Source of the DNA: Salicibibacter cibarius | GTDB taxonomy: Bacteria; Bacillota; Bacilli; Bacillales; Marinococcaceae | DNA length: 64,000 bases | Direction: 5' to 3' | Assembly (NCBI RefSeq): GCF_016495725.1 | Contig: NZ_CP054705.1 | Location: 3,720,001 to 3,784,000 of the forward strand | Shown here: in pieces, positions 26,692 through 36,268 of the stretch | How positions within the stretch are numbered: the first letter of the stretch is position 1 | Layout of the letters: the number at the start of each line of letters is the position of its first letter | Notes under the pieces: model-generated | Seen by the model: the letters and a program-made list of their open reading frames with translations, nothing else | Database searches by the model: none | Told to the model about the DNA's origin: nothing | Made by a program: the position numbers and the translations under genes

Positions 26692-27903
26692 TCATATATT
26701 CGATTTAGTTTTATTTGTATGAATTACATTTTTATCTATAAGTTGCGACAAATCATCTTTGCTAAGACCTAACATATTTTCAAGAACTTCTTCAGTATGC
26801 TCTCCCATAATAGGAGCTGCTGATATGTCTTCAAGAGGTGAATCTGATAAACGAATTGGAGATCCTGGTATTTTTATTTGTCCTTCTTTAGGGTGATATA
26901 CTTCTCGTATCATATTCCTGTACTTTAAATGGGGATCATCGGCGACTTCAGCTATTGTTTGGACAGGAGCATGAGGTATTTTATAATCTACTAGTCTTTG
27001 TTCAATTTCAGATTTATATTGTTTTGAGGTCCAATTTTCAACAATGTTGTCTACTATATCTGTATGGGCTGCGCGATTAACATTCATTCTAAAACGATCA
27101 TCTTCCAATAAATCTTCTCTATTCATTAGTATTAATAGATTTTTCCATTGTTTATCTGTCACACAAGTAATAGCTACATAACCATCAGCTGTAGGGTATA
27201 CATTAAACGGTGCTGACGCCTTTCCACTATGTTGATTTCCGGTTCTCTCTGGAGTATCCCCTCCTTGACTGTAATATGCTCCTAGAGCCGAAGCTAATGT
27301 TGGGTATACTGCATCGTGCATTGAAACCTCGACTAACTGTCCTTTTCCAGTTTGTTGTCTTTGATAAAGTGCCGTTACAACACCTCCAAATAAGTGGATA
27401 CCTCCTAAAAAGTCACTAACTGCAGGTCCTGCTTTCACAGGAGGAGTATCCGGAAAACCCGTTGTAGACATAATTCCACTCATAGCTTGCATGGTTAAAT
27501 CCATTGCCGGCCTGTGGGCATATGGACCTTCTAACCCGTACCCTTTCCCAGAAGCATATATTATTCTTGGATTGATCTGTTTTAATTTTTCATAATCCAA
27601 TCCCAATCGTTCCATAGCTCCTAAAGAAAAGTTCTCCACAACTACATCAGCTTGCTTTACTAAATCTAAAAATACCTGTTTTCCCTCATTAGACTTCAGG
27701 TCAATAGAAGCACCTAACTTATTGGAGTTGAGCATAAGTAGCTCATGGCTATCTCCTTTTCTTCTCACACGTAAATTCTCACCTTGAATTGGTTCTATCT
27801 TTATTACTTTTGCTCCTTGATAAGCTAACATCAGTGAACAATATGGACCGTTATATATTTGTCCTAGATCGAGCACCGTTATTCCTTCTAGAGCTTTATG
27901 CAT
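26692..27903 (-). CDS. Class III CoA-transferase (CaiB/BaiF family)
   Basis: Moves CoA from a donor acyl-CoA to a free carboxylic acid, activating a substrate for catabolism. Begins MHKALEGITVLDLGQIYNGP; the catalytic Asp is in RPAMDLTMQAMSG and the GLGYD-like and KPGN-region blocks are collinear with the family. The start at 27903 is chosen because AAAGGGG precedes it; the longer frame has no site. First gene of the operon after the regulator gene, with two crotonases and a TRAP system downstream. Substrate unknown. Confidence 0.9.
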   Translation of the reverse strand: MHKALEGITVLDLGQIYNGPYCSLMLAYQGAKVIKIEPIQGENLRVRRKGDSHELLMLNSNKLGASIDLKSNEGKQVFLDLVKQADVVVENFSLGAMERLGLDYEKLKQINPRIIYASGKGYGLEGPYAHRPAMDLTMQAMSGIMSTTGFPDTPPVKAGPAVSDFLGGIHLFGGVVTALYQRQQTGKGQLVEVSMHDAVYPTLASALGAYYSQGGDTPERTGNQHSGKASAPFNVYPTADGYVAITCVTDKQWKNLLILMNREDLLEDDRFRMNVNRAAHTDIVDNIVENWTSKQYKSEIEQRLVDYKIPHAPVQTIAEVADDPHLKYRNMIREVYHPKEGQIKIPGSPIRLSDSPLEDISAAPIMGEHTEEVLENMLGLSKDDLSQLIDKNVIHTNKTKSNI

Positions 27904-27997
27904 ATTTGAAACCCCTTTCAATACTAACAATATCTATATTATTCATTACATTTTTTAATATAGTATAAACATGAATCCAACTCTAAAAATTTCTTGT

Positions 27998-28762
27998 CTA
28001 TAATGCATTAGGATTATCTATTATACGTACTATTTGATCTGCCGCATTTTTAGCTAGCCTTGAAAAATATTCTACTGTAGTATCAGTTTTACGAAACGTT
28101 GGGCATGAGATTGCAATACTTGCTAGTAAAGTTCCACTTTGAGATATAACAGGTACAGCAACATTTAAGGTGCCAACGTTTACTTCTCCCTCTGTATTGG
28201 AAAAACCTAATTTTTTAATAACCTCTAATTCATCTTTCAATATGTCAATTTTTTCAAATCCTTCATTCTTGGCTTTTTTAAATATTTGTTCCTGTTGCAA
28301 TGGACTTAAAAAAGCTAATAAAACCTTTCTTGAGGCGCCAAGGAAAACTGGTTTACTCACACCTATAGGGGCAGAAGTTTTTAATACTTGCTCACTTTCA
28401 ATAGATGCAATACATACACCCTCTAATTTCACAATATCAAAAAAATTAAGGCTTACAGTTTCTCCTGTTTCCGAAGCTATTTCTTTAAGAAATGGCATAG
28501 CCGTGCGGGCCAGTTTAGGTTGAGGGTTTGCGTATAAGCCAAGGACATACGCACTTAATCCTAAACTATATTCTCCTGTTTTCTCATCTTTCGCTAAATA
28601 ACCACCTTCAACCAATGTATTAAGCAGTCTTAACGTTACTGTAGGTGACATTTCCAATATTTCAGCTAACTCCCTAGCCCTATACCTAGCCTCATCTCCT
28701 TGAAAAAGATCTAAAACTTTTAAACCTCGTCGTAAAGTCTGTGATGTAGATGTATCTGCCAA
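27998..28762 (-). CDS. IclR-family transcription regulator
   Basis: 254 residues: N-terminal winged helix (SQTLRRGLKVLDLFQ then ARELAEILEMSPTVTLRLLNTL) and the C-terminal IclR effector domain with AISCPTFR near the end. The start is a TTG at 28762. It is the first gene of the AT-rich island, pointing into the CoA-transferase operon, and is the obvious candidate to control it in response to the imported acid or its CoA ester. Confidence 0.9.
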   Translation of the reverse strand: MADTSTSQTLRRGLKVLDLFQGDEARYRARELAEILEMSPTVTLRLLNTLVEGGYLAKDEKTGEYSLGLSAYVLGLYANPQPKLARTAMPFLKEIASETGETVSLNFFDIVKLEGVCIASIESEQVLKTSAPIGVSKPVFLGASRKVLLAFLSPLQQEQIFKKAKNEGFEKIDILKDELEVIKKLGFSNTEGEVNVGTLNVAVPVISQSGTLLASIAISCPTFRKTDTTVEYFSRLAKNAADQIVRIIDNPNAL

Positions 28763-28798
28763 TTAGTATCACCAACCCTCTCCACGAACTAAAACAAT

Positions 28799-28824
28799 TA
28801 TAGGTTTTAGATTCCTATAATAGG
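28799..28824. promoter_or_regulatory. Interlocked palindromes upstream of the IclR gene
   Basis: TATAGG (28799-28804) and CCTATA (28814-28819) form one dyad, and CCTAT-A-ATAGG (28814-28824) forms a second that shares its arm. This is a plausible operator for the IclR regulator next to it. The rest of the gap to 29114 shows no gene or obvious structure. Confidence 0.45.
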
Positions 28825-29114
28825 ATATTATCATCGGTTGATTTATCTGTCAACATTCATTCATGAATTCTTGTAATTTTTGTCTTTTTGTCTTCATCCA
28901 CAGATAATTATCATATTTTCTTGCATTCCATGCTTTATGCAATTTTGATCACAATCTTCGTGCATATCCCTGCATGAGGATGTTGTTAACCGAGTGGAGG
29001 GATGCACAAATTCAATCATCCCCGACCTAATTTTCCAAAACTCAAAAATCCTTTCTGGGCATCACCGAACATCCAAAGGGCGCATAAGATGCGGTATCGA
29101 TGCAAGGAGGGAAG

Positions 29115-30122
29115 ATGATTATTATGAATAAATGGATCCGTCGGGGATTGGCTCCGGTGCTTGCCGTGCCTTTAATGTTAACCGCTTGTGCCAACGGCGA
29201 TGATGGCGATGACGACACGGTGGAAGTAGCCGAAGTGACCCGTTCCATTTTCTATGCCCCGCTTTATGTAGCCATTGAAGAAGGCTTTTTTGCCGATGAA
29301 AACATTGACATTGATCTTACAACGACTTGGGGCGGCGATACGACCATGACCGCACTCTTATCGGATAGTGCAGATGTGGCGCTTGTCGGTTCGGAAACAT
29401 CCATATACGTACACGCGCAAAACCCAAGTGACCCGGTTGTCAACTTTGGGGCGCTCACGCAAACAGATGGCACGTTCCTTGTTTCCCGAGAGCCGATGCC
29501 GGACTTTTCTTGGGATGATCTTGAAGGAGCGTCATACTTGGGGCAACGCGCAGGTGGCATGCCGCAAATGGCCGGTGAATATGCCCTCCGCCAAAACGGG
29601 ATTGACCCTCACAAAGACGTAGAACTGGACCAAAGTGTCGACTTTGAAAATATCGCCGGTGCATTTGCATCCGGAAGTGGAGACTTCGTGCAATTATTCG
29701 AACCAAATGCCACTGAATTCGAAGAAGAGGGAATTGGGCATGTCGTCGCTTCTTTCGGTGAAGAATCAGGCACGCTTCCGTACACCTCTTTTATTACGAA
29801 GGAAAGCATGGTCGAAGAAGATGAAGATGTGCTCGTTCGCTTTAACCGCGCCATCTATGAAGCCCAACAGTTCGTGGAAAATGAATCGTCAGAGACGGTC
29901 GCCGCATCCATTGCCCCTTACTTTGATGAAACATCGGAAGATGTCATTGCCAACGTCGTTGAACGCTATGACGAACAAAATTCCTTTGCAAAAGACCCTT
30001 ATATTGATGAAGAAGGATGGGACCACCTCCAAGACATTATGGAAGAGTCCGGGGAATTGCCTGAGCGCATTGACTATGAAGATCTCGTTGACACCGACAT
30101 TGCTGACCGGGCATTAGAATAA
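29115..30122 (+). CDS. ytlA: NitT/TauT-type ABC transporter substrate-binding lipoprotein
   Basis: A binding protein of the NMT1/SsuA-like class. Lipobox LMLTAC near residue 25, then RSIFYAPLYVAIEEGFF, the hallmark region of this class. AAGGAGGGAAG lies just before the ATG at 29115 (MIIMNKW); a start at MNKW is also possible. First gene of a binding protein-ATPase-permease unit matching B. subtilis ytlA-ytlC-ytlD, whose substrate is not established. The mature protein is strongly acidic. Confidence 0.85.
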   Translation: MIIMNKWIRRGLAPVLAVPLMLTACANGDDGDDDTVEVAEVTRSIFYAPLYVAIEEGFFADENIDIDLTTTWGGDTTMTALLSDSADVALVGSETSIYVHAQNPSDPVVNFGALTQTDGTFLVSREPMPDFSWDDLEGASYLGQRAGGMPQMAGEYALRQNGIDPHKDVELDQSVDFENIAGAFASGSGDFVQLFEPNATEFEEEGIGHVVASFGEESGTLPYTSFITKESMVEEDEDVLVRFNRAIYEAQQFVENESSETVAASIAPYFDETSEDVIANVVERYDEQNSFAKDPYIDEEGWDHLQDIMEESGELPERIDYEDLVDTDIADRALE

Positions 30123-30191
30123 AGGGAGGTTCCGGATAATCTTCCTGTCTCTAGCAACTCGCGCGCTAGCCAGAAGGAGGCGAGATGATCT

Positions 30192-30968
30192 ATGGCGCTT
30201 TTGGCATTGAGGGATGTGGAAAAGCATTTTTTTTCTCGGGAAAATGTCCTTGAAGCGATACGCAACGTCAGTTTGGAAGTGGATACAGGGGAGTTTGTCT
30301 CCATCATTGGCCCGAGTGGTTGCGGAAAAACAACCATTCTATCCATGATCGCGGGGCTGATGGAACAATCGGAAGGGGAAATTCTTCTCCAGGGTGCTCC
30401 GATAACGAATATAAATACCAATGTTGGCTATATGTTGCAGCAGGATTATCTTTTTCCTTGGCTAACGATCGGCCAAAACATCGACATTGCTTTAACGATT
30501 ACGAAAATGAAAAATAAACAAAATCAGGCTTATACACGGGATTTGCTCGATCAAATGGGGCTGGCGGACCGGGAACATGATATGCCCGCCGCCCTTTCCG
30601 GGGGAATGAAGCAACGGGTTGCGCTCGTTCGGACACTTGCCGCCAAGCCCTCCCTACTGCTCTTGGATGAACCTTTTTCGGCACTGGATTTTCAAACGAA
30701 ACTGAAATTGGAAGACTTGATTCACGAAACATTAAAGGAAAAAAGAAAAACGGCATTGCTCGTAACTCATGATATTAGTGAGGCAATCGCGATGTCCGAT
30801 CGGATTATTCTCCTGACGAATCGACCTGCTACCATTAAAAAAACATTTATGATGCCGGAGGAACTTAAAATTTTATCACCGCTTGCTGCACGTCAACATC
30901 CAACGTTCCAAGATTGGTTCCAATTGATTTGGAAGGAGTTGGAAAATCTTGAGTCCGAAGTTGAATGA
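30192..30968 (+). CDS. ytlC: ABC transporter ATP-binding protein (NitT/TauT type)
   Basis: A 258-residue ATPase. Walker [11 protein letters not shown]-loop [11 protein letters not shown], signature LSGGMKQR, Walker [13 protein letters not shown] and switch histidine THDISEA are all present. Energises import by the adjacent permease. GGAGG lies about 11 bases before the ATG. Its end overlaps the permease start by 20 bases. Confidence 0.93.
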   Translation: MALLALRDVEKHFFSRENVLEAIRNVSLEVDTGEFVSIIGPSGCGKTTILSMIAGLMEQSEGEILLQGAPITNINTNVGYMLQQDYLFPWLTIGQNIDIALTITKMKNKQNQAYTRDLLDQMGLADREHDMPAALSGGMKQRVALVRTLAAKPSLLLLDEPFSALDFQTKLKLEDLIHETLKEKRKTALLVTHDISEAIAMSDRIILLTNRPATIKKTFMMPEELKILSPLAARQHPTFQDWFQLIWKELENLESEVE

Positions 30969-31752
30969 ACAACATGCACAGTTTCGTTCACGGATAAAAC
31001 GGGAGAAAATATACGTTCACGTCAGTCAGATCTTAATATTAGTCGCGTTCTTCTCTTTGTGGGAAGTGGCGAGCCGATTGCAATGGATCGATCCCTTGAT
31101 CTTCAGTTCACCCGGCAGTGTATGGGACCTCCTGGTCAACATGTTGGCAAATAACACGCTGTATGTACACATCGGCATTACTATACTGGAAACGATCCTC
31201 GGCTTTTTGATCGGAACGTTAGGCGGGATATTGATTGCAGCCTTTCTATGGTGGTCTCCTTTTATGTCGCGTGTGTTGGATCCGTACATTGTCGTTTTAA
31301 ACGCGACACCCAAAGTTGCCCTCGGACCGATGCTTATCGTTATTTTCGGGGCAAACATGACATCCGTAATTGCAATGGGCGTTCTTATCTCCATTATCGT
31401 TACGACCCTTGTCATCTACGGCGCGTTTAAAGAAACGGATGAAAATCTGGTTAAAGTCATTGATACGTTTGGCGCCAGCAAACTGCAACGATTTCGGCAT
31501 GTCATTGTACCCGCTTCCTACCCGGCAATGGTATCGGCCTTAAAAGTAAACGTCGGTCTCGCGTGGGTCGGGGTGATTGTCGGGGAATACCTTGTGTCCA
31601 ATGAAGGCCTTGGGTATATGATCATTTACGGCTTCCAAGTATTTAATTTTGACATGGTCATGTTGAGCCTTGTGCTCGTTGCAATCCTCGCCACTATCAT
31701 GTATCAGCTCGTGGCAATGCTGGAAAAATTTCTGATGAGAAACCGAAATTAA
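30949..31752 (+). CDS. ytlD: ABC transporter permease (NitT/TauT type)
   Basis: A 267-residue inner-membrane permease with about six helices and the EAA loop ([21 protein letters not shown]) that docks the ATPase. The start is TTG at 30949 behind AAGGAG; it overlaps the ATPase gene end. Completes the ytlACD-like importer. A terminator follows immediately. Confidence 0.92.
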   Translation: MSPKLNEQHAQFRSRIKREKIYVHVSQILILVAFFSLWEVASRLQWIDPLIFSSPGSVWDLLVNMLANNTLYVHIGITILETILGFLIGTLGGILIAAFLWWSPFMSRVLDPYIVVLNATPKVALGPMLIVIFGANMTSVIAMGVLISIIVTTLVIYGAFKETDENLVKVIDTFGASKLQRFRHVIVPASYPAMVSALKVNVGLAWVGVIVGEYLVSNEGLGYMIIYGFQVFNFDMVMLSLVLVAILATIMYQLVAMLEKFLMRNRN

Positions 31753-31784
31753 AAACATCCATTACACGTTATGGATGTTTTTTT
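31753..31784 (+). terminator. Terminator after ytlD
   Basis: AAACATCCAT pairs with ATGGATGTTT, followed by more T residues. Confidence 0.9.
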
Positions 31785-31834
31785 CTTATTTTATTTGAAT
31801 TAAATTTATAATTTATTGTCAATTATAAAAATAA

Positions 31835-31928
31835 GGCGAGTCCCCAGAAAACTCGCCCTACGTGCTACAAAATGGTTCTCGGATTAAGAGAACCGCAATA
31901 TTCTTTGAGAGGATGAAGGTCCCCTCTC
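31835..31928. other. Three consecutive perfect hairpins in the ytlD-ytkD gap
   Basis: GGCGAGT/ACTCGCC (31835-31857), GGTTCTC/GAGAACC (31874-31894) and GAGAGG/CCTCTC (31907-31928) follow each other within 94 bases, with unpaired linkers of 12-16 bases. There is no open frame. It could be a small structured RNA on either strand or a terminator cluster; I recognise no known family. Confidence 0.4.
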
Positions 31929-32018
31929 TATATACAATATTATACATGACTTATTGAATTTATGCTACAACAACCGCAAAATGGCCGTTGCTTTCACAAA
32001 AACTGAAAAACCGCCGAC

Positions 32019-32492
32019 TTATAAAAAATGATTTTCTACGTATTCTTTTGCCAGTTTCCATACGTTATCTTTCATGATGAAACTGAAATCCCTGTTATTT
32101 TCCAATTTTTCCGGAAGGCTTTCCAGCAACGAAGGGCCTTTCGTTTCCATATACCCTTTTTTTACTTGTAAGTACGCAATGTCGGCAAAATATACATTTT
32201 TCACGATCGTGTCTGAGCGTCCACGTACTTCATATTGGCCAAGATAGTGAAGACGATTGATGCGGGCACCTGTTTCTTCCCACACCTCCCGAATGGCGGC
32301 GCCTTCCGCCACTTCTCCTTTTTCCACTTTCCCACCCGGGAATTCCAATCCGCGTCGCGGATGCTTGGTAAGCAGCCACTTATTTTTGTATCTGCAAAGC
32401 ACCAACACATGCCATGGTTGCTCTGAAAAAGGTTCACGGCGAAAAGAGAGGCTGACCTCATTTCCATAATAATCTGCGAATGTGTGTATCAT
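32019..32492 (-). CDS. ytkD: Nudix hydrolase, YtkD type
   Basis: 157 residues with a complete Nudix box: GGKVEKGEVAEGAAIREVWEETGAR. Close over its length to B. subtilis YtkD, which hydrolyses 8-oxo-dGTP and can act as an RNA pyrophosphohydrolase. Convergent with the ytlACD unit, the same neighbourhood as in B. subtilis. The C-terminal SFIMKDNVW segment is typical of YtkD. Function by family. Confidence 0.9.
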   Translation of the reverse strand: MIHTFADYYGNEVSLSFRREPFSEQPWHVLVLCRYKNKWLLTKHPRRGLEFPGGKVEKGEVAEGAAIREVWEETGARINRLHYLGQYEVRGRSDTIVKNVYFADIAYLQVKKGYMETKGPSLLESLPEKLENNRDFSFIMKDNVWKLAKEYVENHFL

Positions 32493-32524
32493 GATTTATA
32501 GCCTCTGCTTTCATTTCCGGCACT

Positions 32525-33025
32525 TTATTCAGCGTGACTAAGGGGCGAATACCCCTGTGTACGATATTGTTTATATAACGACCCGGCCAAATGCCGAGAC
32601 CAGCTTCCCCGATCTTGTTTGCGTTTTTTAAACTCTGTAAGGAGCTCTTCTCCCGAATAGCCGTCTTCAATCAACGTCTCTAGAATATAATTGAAGACCT
32701 CTTCTTTTTTCACTGCCATTTTCCCGTCGATTAAAATCGAATAGCGGTCTGTCAGCGGCCGAATGGAGCGCACACGGCCGACTATCGTTGCCGGATCATT
32801 TTGCGTGTGTGAAATAAGAATCTCCATTACCACTTCACGGCCTTCCTCTGATAATTGTTGAAAGGTAGCAATCCCCGATTCTGCCACTACTGCTTCAACC
32901 AACCACCAGCCGTCTTCCTCACGGTTAATGACAAGTCCTTCTTGTAATTCAACCTGTTCTTCTTCCGGTTTTTCATTATCTTTTTCCAATAGCAAATGTA
33001 ATCCACGCAGACGAAATGTTTTCAT
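32525..33025 (-). CDS. YwpF-like protein of unknown function
   Basis: 166 residues starting MKTFRLRGL, with GLVINREEDGWWLVEA and SHTQNDPATIVGRVRSIRPL resembling the small YwpF family of Bacillaceae. The start at 33025 is set by GGAGG eight bases upstream; four extra codons exist in the longer frame. The C-terminus (KKRKQDRGSWSRHLAG) is basic. No catalytic motif or membrane segment. The family assignment is from memory and moderate. Confidence 0.6.
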   Translation of the reverse strand: MKTFRLRGLHLLLEKDNEKPEEEQVELQEGLVINREEDGWWLVEAVVAESGIATFQQLSEEGREVVMEILISHTQNDPATIVGRVRSIRPLTDRYSILIDGKMAVKKEEVFNYILETLIEDGYSGEELLTEFKKRKQDRGSWSRHLAGSLYKQYRTQGYSPLSHAE

Positions 33026-33040
33026 AAGCGCCTCCATTTT

Positions 33041-33214
33041 TCAAGCAAAAGTTTCCGTCTTTGCAATACTGTTTTCGGCAGCATTCGCCATTACTCTCCT
33101 GGTGTTTTCTTCGCCAACCCAGTAAAGAAACATAATCTCCTCATCTGTAAGCGGGCGATGTAAAGACGCTTGAAATTCTTCTACTAATTCTTCACTAAAC
33201 TTTTCTGCCATCAT
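33041..33214 (-). CDS. Small acidic protein of unknown function
   Basis: A 57-residue frame starting MMAEKFSEELVEEFQASL, mostly helical and amphipathic, with no transmembrane span. AAAGGAG precedes the methionine pair at 33214, which favours this start over the longer frame. It lies 15 bases before the ywpF-like gene, so the two are probably one transcript. I do not recognise the family. Confidence 0.6.
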   Translation of the reverse strand: MMAEKFSEELVEEFQASLHRPLTDEEIMFLYWVGEENTRRVMANAAENSIAKTETFA

Positions 33215-33377
33215 AAGACAATTCTCCTTTGCCAATGTGGAGCTGTCGCCTAAACGATGCGTAGCTTGTCTCTCTTTATACTAGCCTATTCACACATTTC
33301 GATACAAATGCTTAAATTCCTCTATTTCTTTTAAAAAAATATGGGATTTCAGTTAAAAAAATTAAAAATGCAAGGAT

Positions 33378-34553
33378 CTAATTGTTTATTTTTTTATCAT
33401 ATGCTGTCTTTAATCGATTCATCCCTTCAACGACATGTTCGCGAGGAGTTGCCACATTCATTCTGGCAAATCCGCTGCCGGCTTTCCCGAACATATGGCC
33501 GTCATTCAACGCGATTTTGCCTTCTTTTCTAAGCCATTTCTGTAGGTCGTCCTGCGTTAATTCCAGCTTTCGAAAATCAAGCCATAGCAAATAAGTCGCT
33601 TCCGGCTTCACAAAACCAATGCTTGGCATTTCGTTTTGCAATCGTTCGCTCACGTAATCAATATTGCCCTGAACATAGCTCAGTAGCTCCTCCAACCATG
33701 GTTCCCCGTGTCGATATGCCGCTTCGGCAGCCGCTGATGAATATGGATTTCCGATCCCCATGAAATTTCGTTGCATTTGTTGTTCAAGTTTCTTCTGCAT
33801 TTCTTCGCTATTGAAAATCACGTATGACAGCTGCAAAGACGCGAGATTAAATGTTTTGCTCGGAGCCATGCAAGTCGCAACCTGCAAGTCTTTCGCTGCC
33901 TCGAGCTTGGCGAATGGCGTATGTTTGCCTTGTAAAATCAAATCGGCATGAATTTCATCAGAAATAACCGTGACGTCATAACGCGCACACAATTCCGCGA
34001 TTCTCGCCAGCTCTGATTCGGACCAAACGCGTCCGACGGGATTATGGGGATTGCAAAGAATGATCATTTTCGCACCGTTTTTCATGTGCGCTTCCAGATC
34101 GTCAAAATCAATCTCGTACTTGCCATCGTCCTTTTCAAGGAGCCGATTTTCCTGGAGCGTGCGACGATTGCTTCTCAGCAATGCAAAAAAGGGATGATAC
34201 ACCGGCGTTTGGATGATGATGCCATCGCCTTCATCCGTGTACGCATTAATTAAATGATGGATCGCCGGAACGACGCCCGGGGTAAAGGTCATCGCTTCCG
34301 GTTTAATCTCCCAGCCAAACCGTCGTGACGTCCAGTCTTGAATGGCTTGCCGCAACGAATGAGGCGGATGGTGATAACCAAACACACCATGCCTTGTCAC
34401 ATCGTCCAATGCTTTCAAAACCGGCTCCGGTGCGCGAAAGTCCATATCGGCCACCCACATCGGCCACAGCTCGCCATCTTGATACTTCGCCTCTAATTGA
34501 TCCCATTTCATGGAGTTTGTATTTCTGCGTTCAATAATCTCATCGAAATTCAT
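33378..34553 (-). CDS. patB: PLP-dependent C-S lyase / aminotransferase (PatB/MalY type)
   Basis: 391 residues of fold-type I. The PLP-binding Lys lies in APSKTFNLASLQLSY, with the cofactor Asp/His in VISDEIHADLI and the phosphate-binding Arg near the C-terminus. The MWVADMDF opening is typical of cystathionine beta-lyase PatB/MalY, which makes homocysteine from cystathionine. Broad amino-acid specificity is also known. AGGAGGAGA precedes the ATG. Monocistronic by layout. Confidence 0.9.
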   Translation of the reverse strand: MNFDEIIERRNTNSMKWDQLEAKYQDGELWPMWVADMDFRAPEPVLKALDDVTRHGVFGYHHPPHSLRQAIQDWTSRRFGWEIKPEAMTFTPGVVPAIHHLINAYTDEGDGIIIQTPVYHPFFALLRSNRRTLQENRLLEKDDGKYEIDFDDLEAHMKNGAKMIILCNPHNPVGRVWSESELARIAELCARYDVTVISDEIHADLILQGKHTPFAKLEAAKDLQVATCMAPSKTFNLASLQLSYVIFNSEEMQKKLEQQMQRNFMGIGNPYSSAAAEAAYRHGEPWLEELLSYVQGNIDYVSERLQNEMPSIGFVKPEATYLLWLDFRKLELTQDDLQKWLRKEGKIALNDGHMFGKAGSGFARMNVATPREHVVEGMNRLKTAYDKKINN

Positions 34554-34689
34554 TGGGTCTCCTCCTTCTTATCCTACACATGACATCTTCTCTCATTGTA
34601 CGATAAGACCGGGCACGTTGAAAGTCAGAAGCACTCCTCGTTTTTCTGTTTGCTTTGCATAATAATGTCCACGGTCCCAATAGAGCGAA

Positions 34690-34775
34690 CCCCGATAAGA
34701 AGGGTGGCGCCACAGAGTTAAGATAACCCCTTAACGCCGGCTAAAGCATATGAGGGGTTATTTTTTATTGTTTCT
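34690..34775 (+). promoter_or_regulatory. Orphan T-box-like antiterminator plus terminator
   Basis: AAGGGTGGCGCCACAG (from about 34699) matches most of the T-box consensus AGGGTGGNACCGCG. It is followed at the usual distance by a terminator (ATAACCCCT...AGGGGTTATTTTTT). There is no gene on this strand downstream, and too little space upstream for a full stem I before patB. It looks like the surviving 3' half of a tRNA-sensing leader whose gene was lost. Confidence 0.45.
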
Positions 34776-34884
34776 TTTGGACATGAAACGCTAAGAGCAA
34801 GTGCTTTTAAAACAGGAAGCATGAATATCATGCCGCATTGCTTCCTCGCCCATTTTAAAACTCACGTTCTCTGTTTGAGCAAGA

Positions 34885-35045
34885 TGACGCGTCCCTTGTT
34901 CCTCTCGGAGCAGTTCGACTTACGTCTGAGGGATTACTTCGCGTCTTTTGTTCCTCTCAATCCAGCTTGGCTTCTCCCTGAGGGATTACTATGCCTCTCT
35001 TGTCCCTCTCAAAGTAGTTCGATCTCCGCCTGAGGGATTACATCG
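34885..35045. repeat. 52-bp-period array, family B (three units)
   Basis: TTGTTCC/TTGTCCC anchors fall at 34896, 34948 and 35000, exactly 52 apart. Each unit ends YTGAGGGATTAC. Variable cores differ from those at 14.3 kb, so the frame is conserved and the middle is not. It fills the gap downstream of the NERD gene. Confidence 0.9.
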
Positions 35046-35068
35046 TGTTTCTTCTCCCCATCAGGAAA

Positions 35069-35974
35069 TCAATCAATATAATATGACGCTGATCTACTTC
35101 CGACTTTTTTGAAGTAATTAGTAAGCGTTCGATAAACTTTTTTCCGGTCACCTTCCACCGCACACCATTCAATGATTGTATTGCTGGTGATTTTTTTCTT
35201 TGGAAAAAGAATCTTGAATTCCTTGATACTTCGGAGGATTGCGGCTTGAGAATTTTCCGTTTGGCCACATGCAGCACATATCCATATTCGCCCCTTTTCT
35301 ATCATAAAGGATGAACATTCGCTACAAACCACCCCTTTTTTCAATTGCCCAAAATCATACGCCGGCCACTCGGTATTTGGTGAGTCGTTTAAATGCAATG
35401 CAACTAGCTGCTCTGCAAGCTTTTCATGACCCCGGTTAAGTTTCGAGTGCATGTTGTTCATTTTTTTCATAAATGAATTCAGTTGGGTGGGGAAAATCGC
35501 TGGTAACTCCGGGGAGGCGTGATACAGCGTAAATTCAGGATGGGTAAAAACAAGGAAAGGGTCAATCGATAGATTCGTGTTTAAACGTTGTCTAAGCAAT
35601 TGGCGCGAGAGGGATTCGCAACGTTCCAGCTGGGGTAAAGGGCTGGTAATTTCATCAGCGGCTATTGTGTTCCATTTATTACCGTCAAGATAAAAGTCAC
35701 CTTTATGATATTTGGAGTCAAAGAGATAGATGATACTCTGAAAAATAGCCAACGAATCAATTTGAAAAAGCTTTCCCTTGTGCTTAAGCAACAAGTCATT
35801 AACGACAAGACAATCGTTCGTTAAGCCTTCCAGCCAAACGTCCAGTTTCAGCTCGCCGGCATAACCTTTTTCAAGATTCATGTAATGTTGATGGTCCGGA
35901 AGATTCATTCGCGGATTCAATAATCGCAAAACTTTTAATTCAGGGGTCGGCTCTCGCTCTTTAACTATTTTCAT
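35069..35974 (-). CDS. NERD-domain protein with zinc ribbon
   Basis: 301 residues from the ATG at 35974 (AAAGGAAG upstream; the longer frame has none). The N-terminal nuclease-related domain shows GYAGELKLDVWL, a VVNDLLL strand and the FQIDSLAIF...IYLFDSKYHKG pattern (acidic-Lys catalytic elements). Near residue 230 CSECSS...CAACG is a zinc ribbon. NERD proteins are thought to process DNA; the true role is unknown. Flanked on both sides by family B arrays. Confidence 0.82.
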   Translation of the reverse strand: MKIVKEREPTPELKVLRLLNPRMNLPDHQHYMNLEKGYAGELKLDVWLEGLTNDCLVVNDLLLKHKGKLFQIDSLAIFQSIIYLFDSKYHKGDFYLDGNKWNTIAADEITSPLPQLERCESLSRQLLRQRLNTNLSIDPFLVFTHPEFTLYHASPELPAIFPTQLNSFMKKMNNMHSKLNRGHEKLAEQLVALHLNDSPNTEWPAYDFGQLKKGVVCSECSSFMIEKGRIWICAACGQTENSQAAILRSIKEFKILFPKKKITSNTIIEWCAVEGDRKKVYRTLTNYFKKVGSRSASYYID

Positions 35975-36074
35975 TGCCCACTTCCTTTCATTTTTGTAAG
36001 TATAGCATAAAAAAGAGCTCCGCAGGGAACTCTTTTCAAGAAATGCTAGCGTTTGTTGTACCTTTCGGAAAGGC

Positions 36075-36200
36075 GCACGCACCTTTTGAGGGATTACTGT
36101 GCTTCTGTTGTTCCTCTCGGAGCAGCTCAACCTCCGTCTGAGGGATTACTTCGCCTTTCTTGTTCCTCTCAGGGCGGATGATCTCTCTTTGAGGGATTAC
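36075..36200. repeat. 52-bp-period array, family B (two to three units)
   Basis: TTGTTCC anchors at 36108 and 36160, 52 apart, plus a leading half unit ending TTTTGAGGGATTACT at about 36098. It lies just upstream of the NERD gene. A lone decayed unit is also at about 38655-38700. Confidence 0.85.
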
Positions 36201-36268
36201 TTAGAGTTAAAAAGTAAATTTTCCTTGCATCAGCACCATTTGCATTCCATTAGCATAGCGAAAGACGT

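Noticed and set aside
28950-29110. TPP riboswitch before the ytlA-like operon
   Set aside because: ytlACD resembles thiamine-precursor importers, but the CTGAGA and ACCTGA core sequences are not present.
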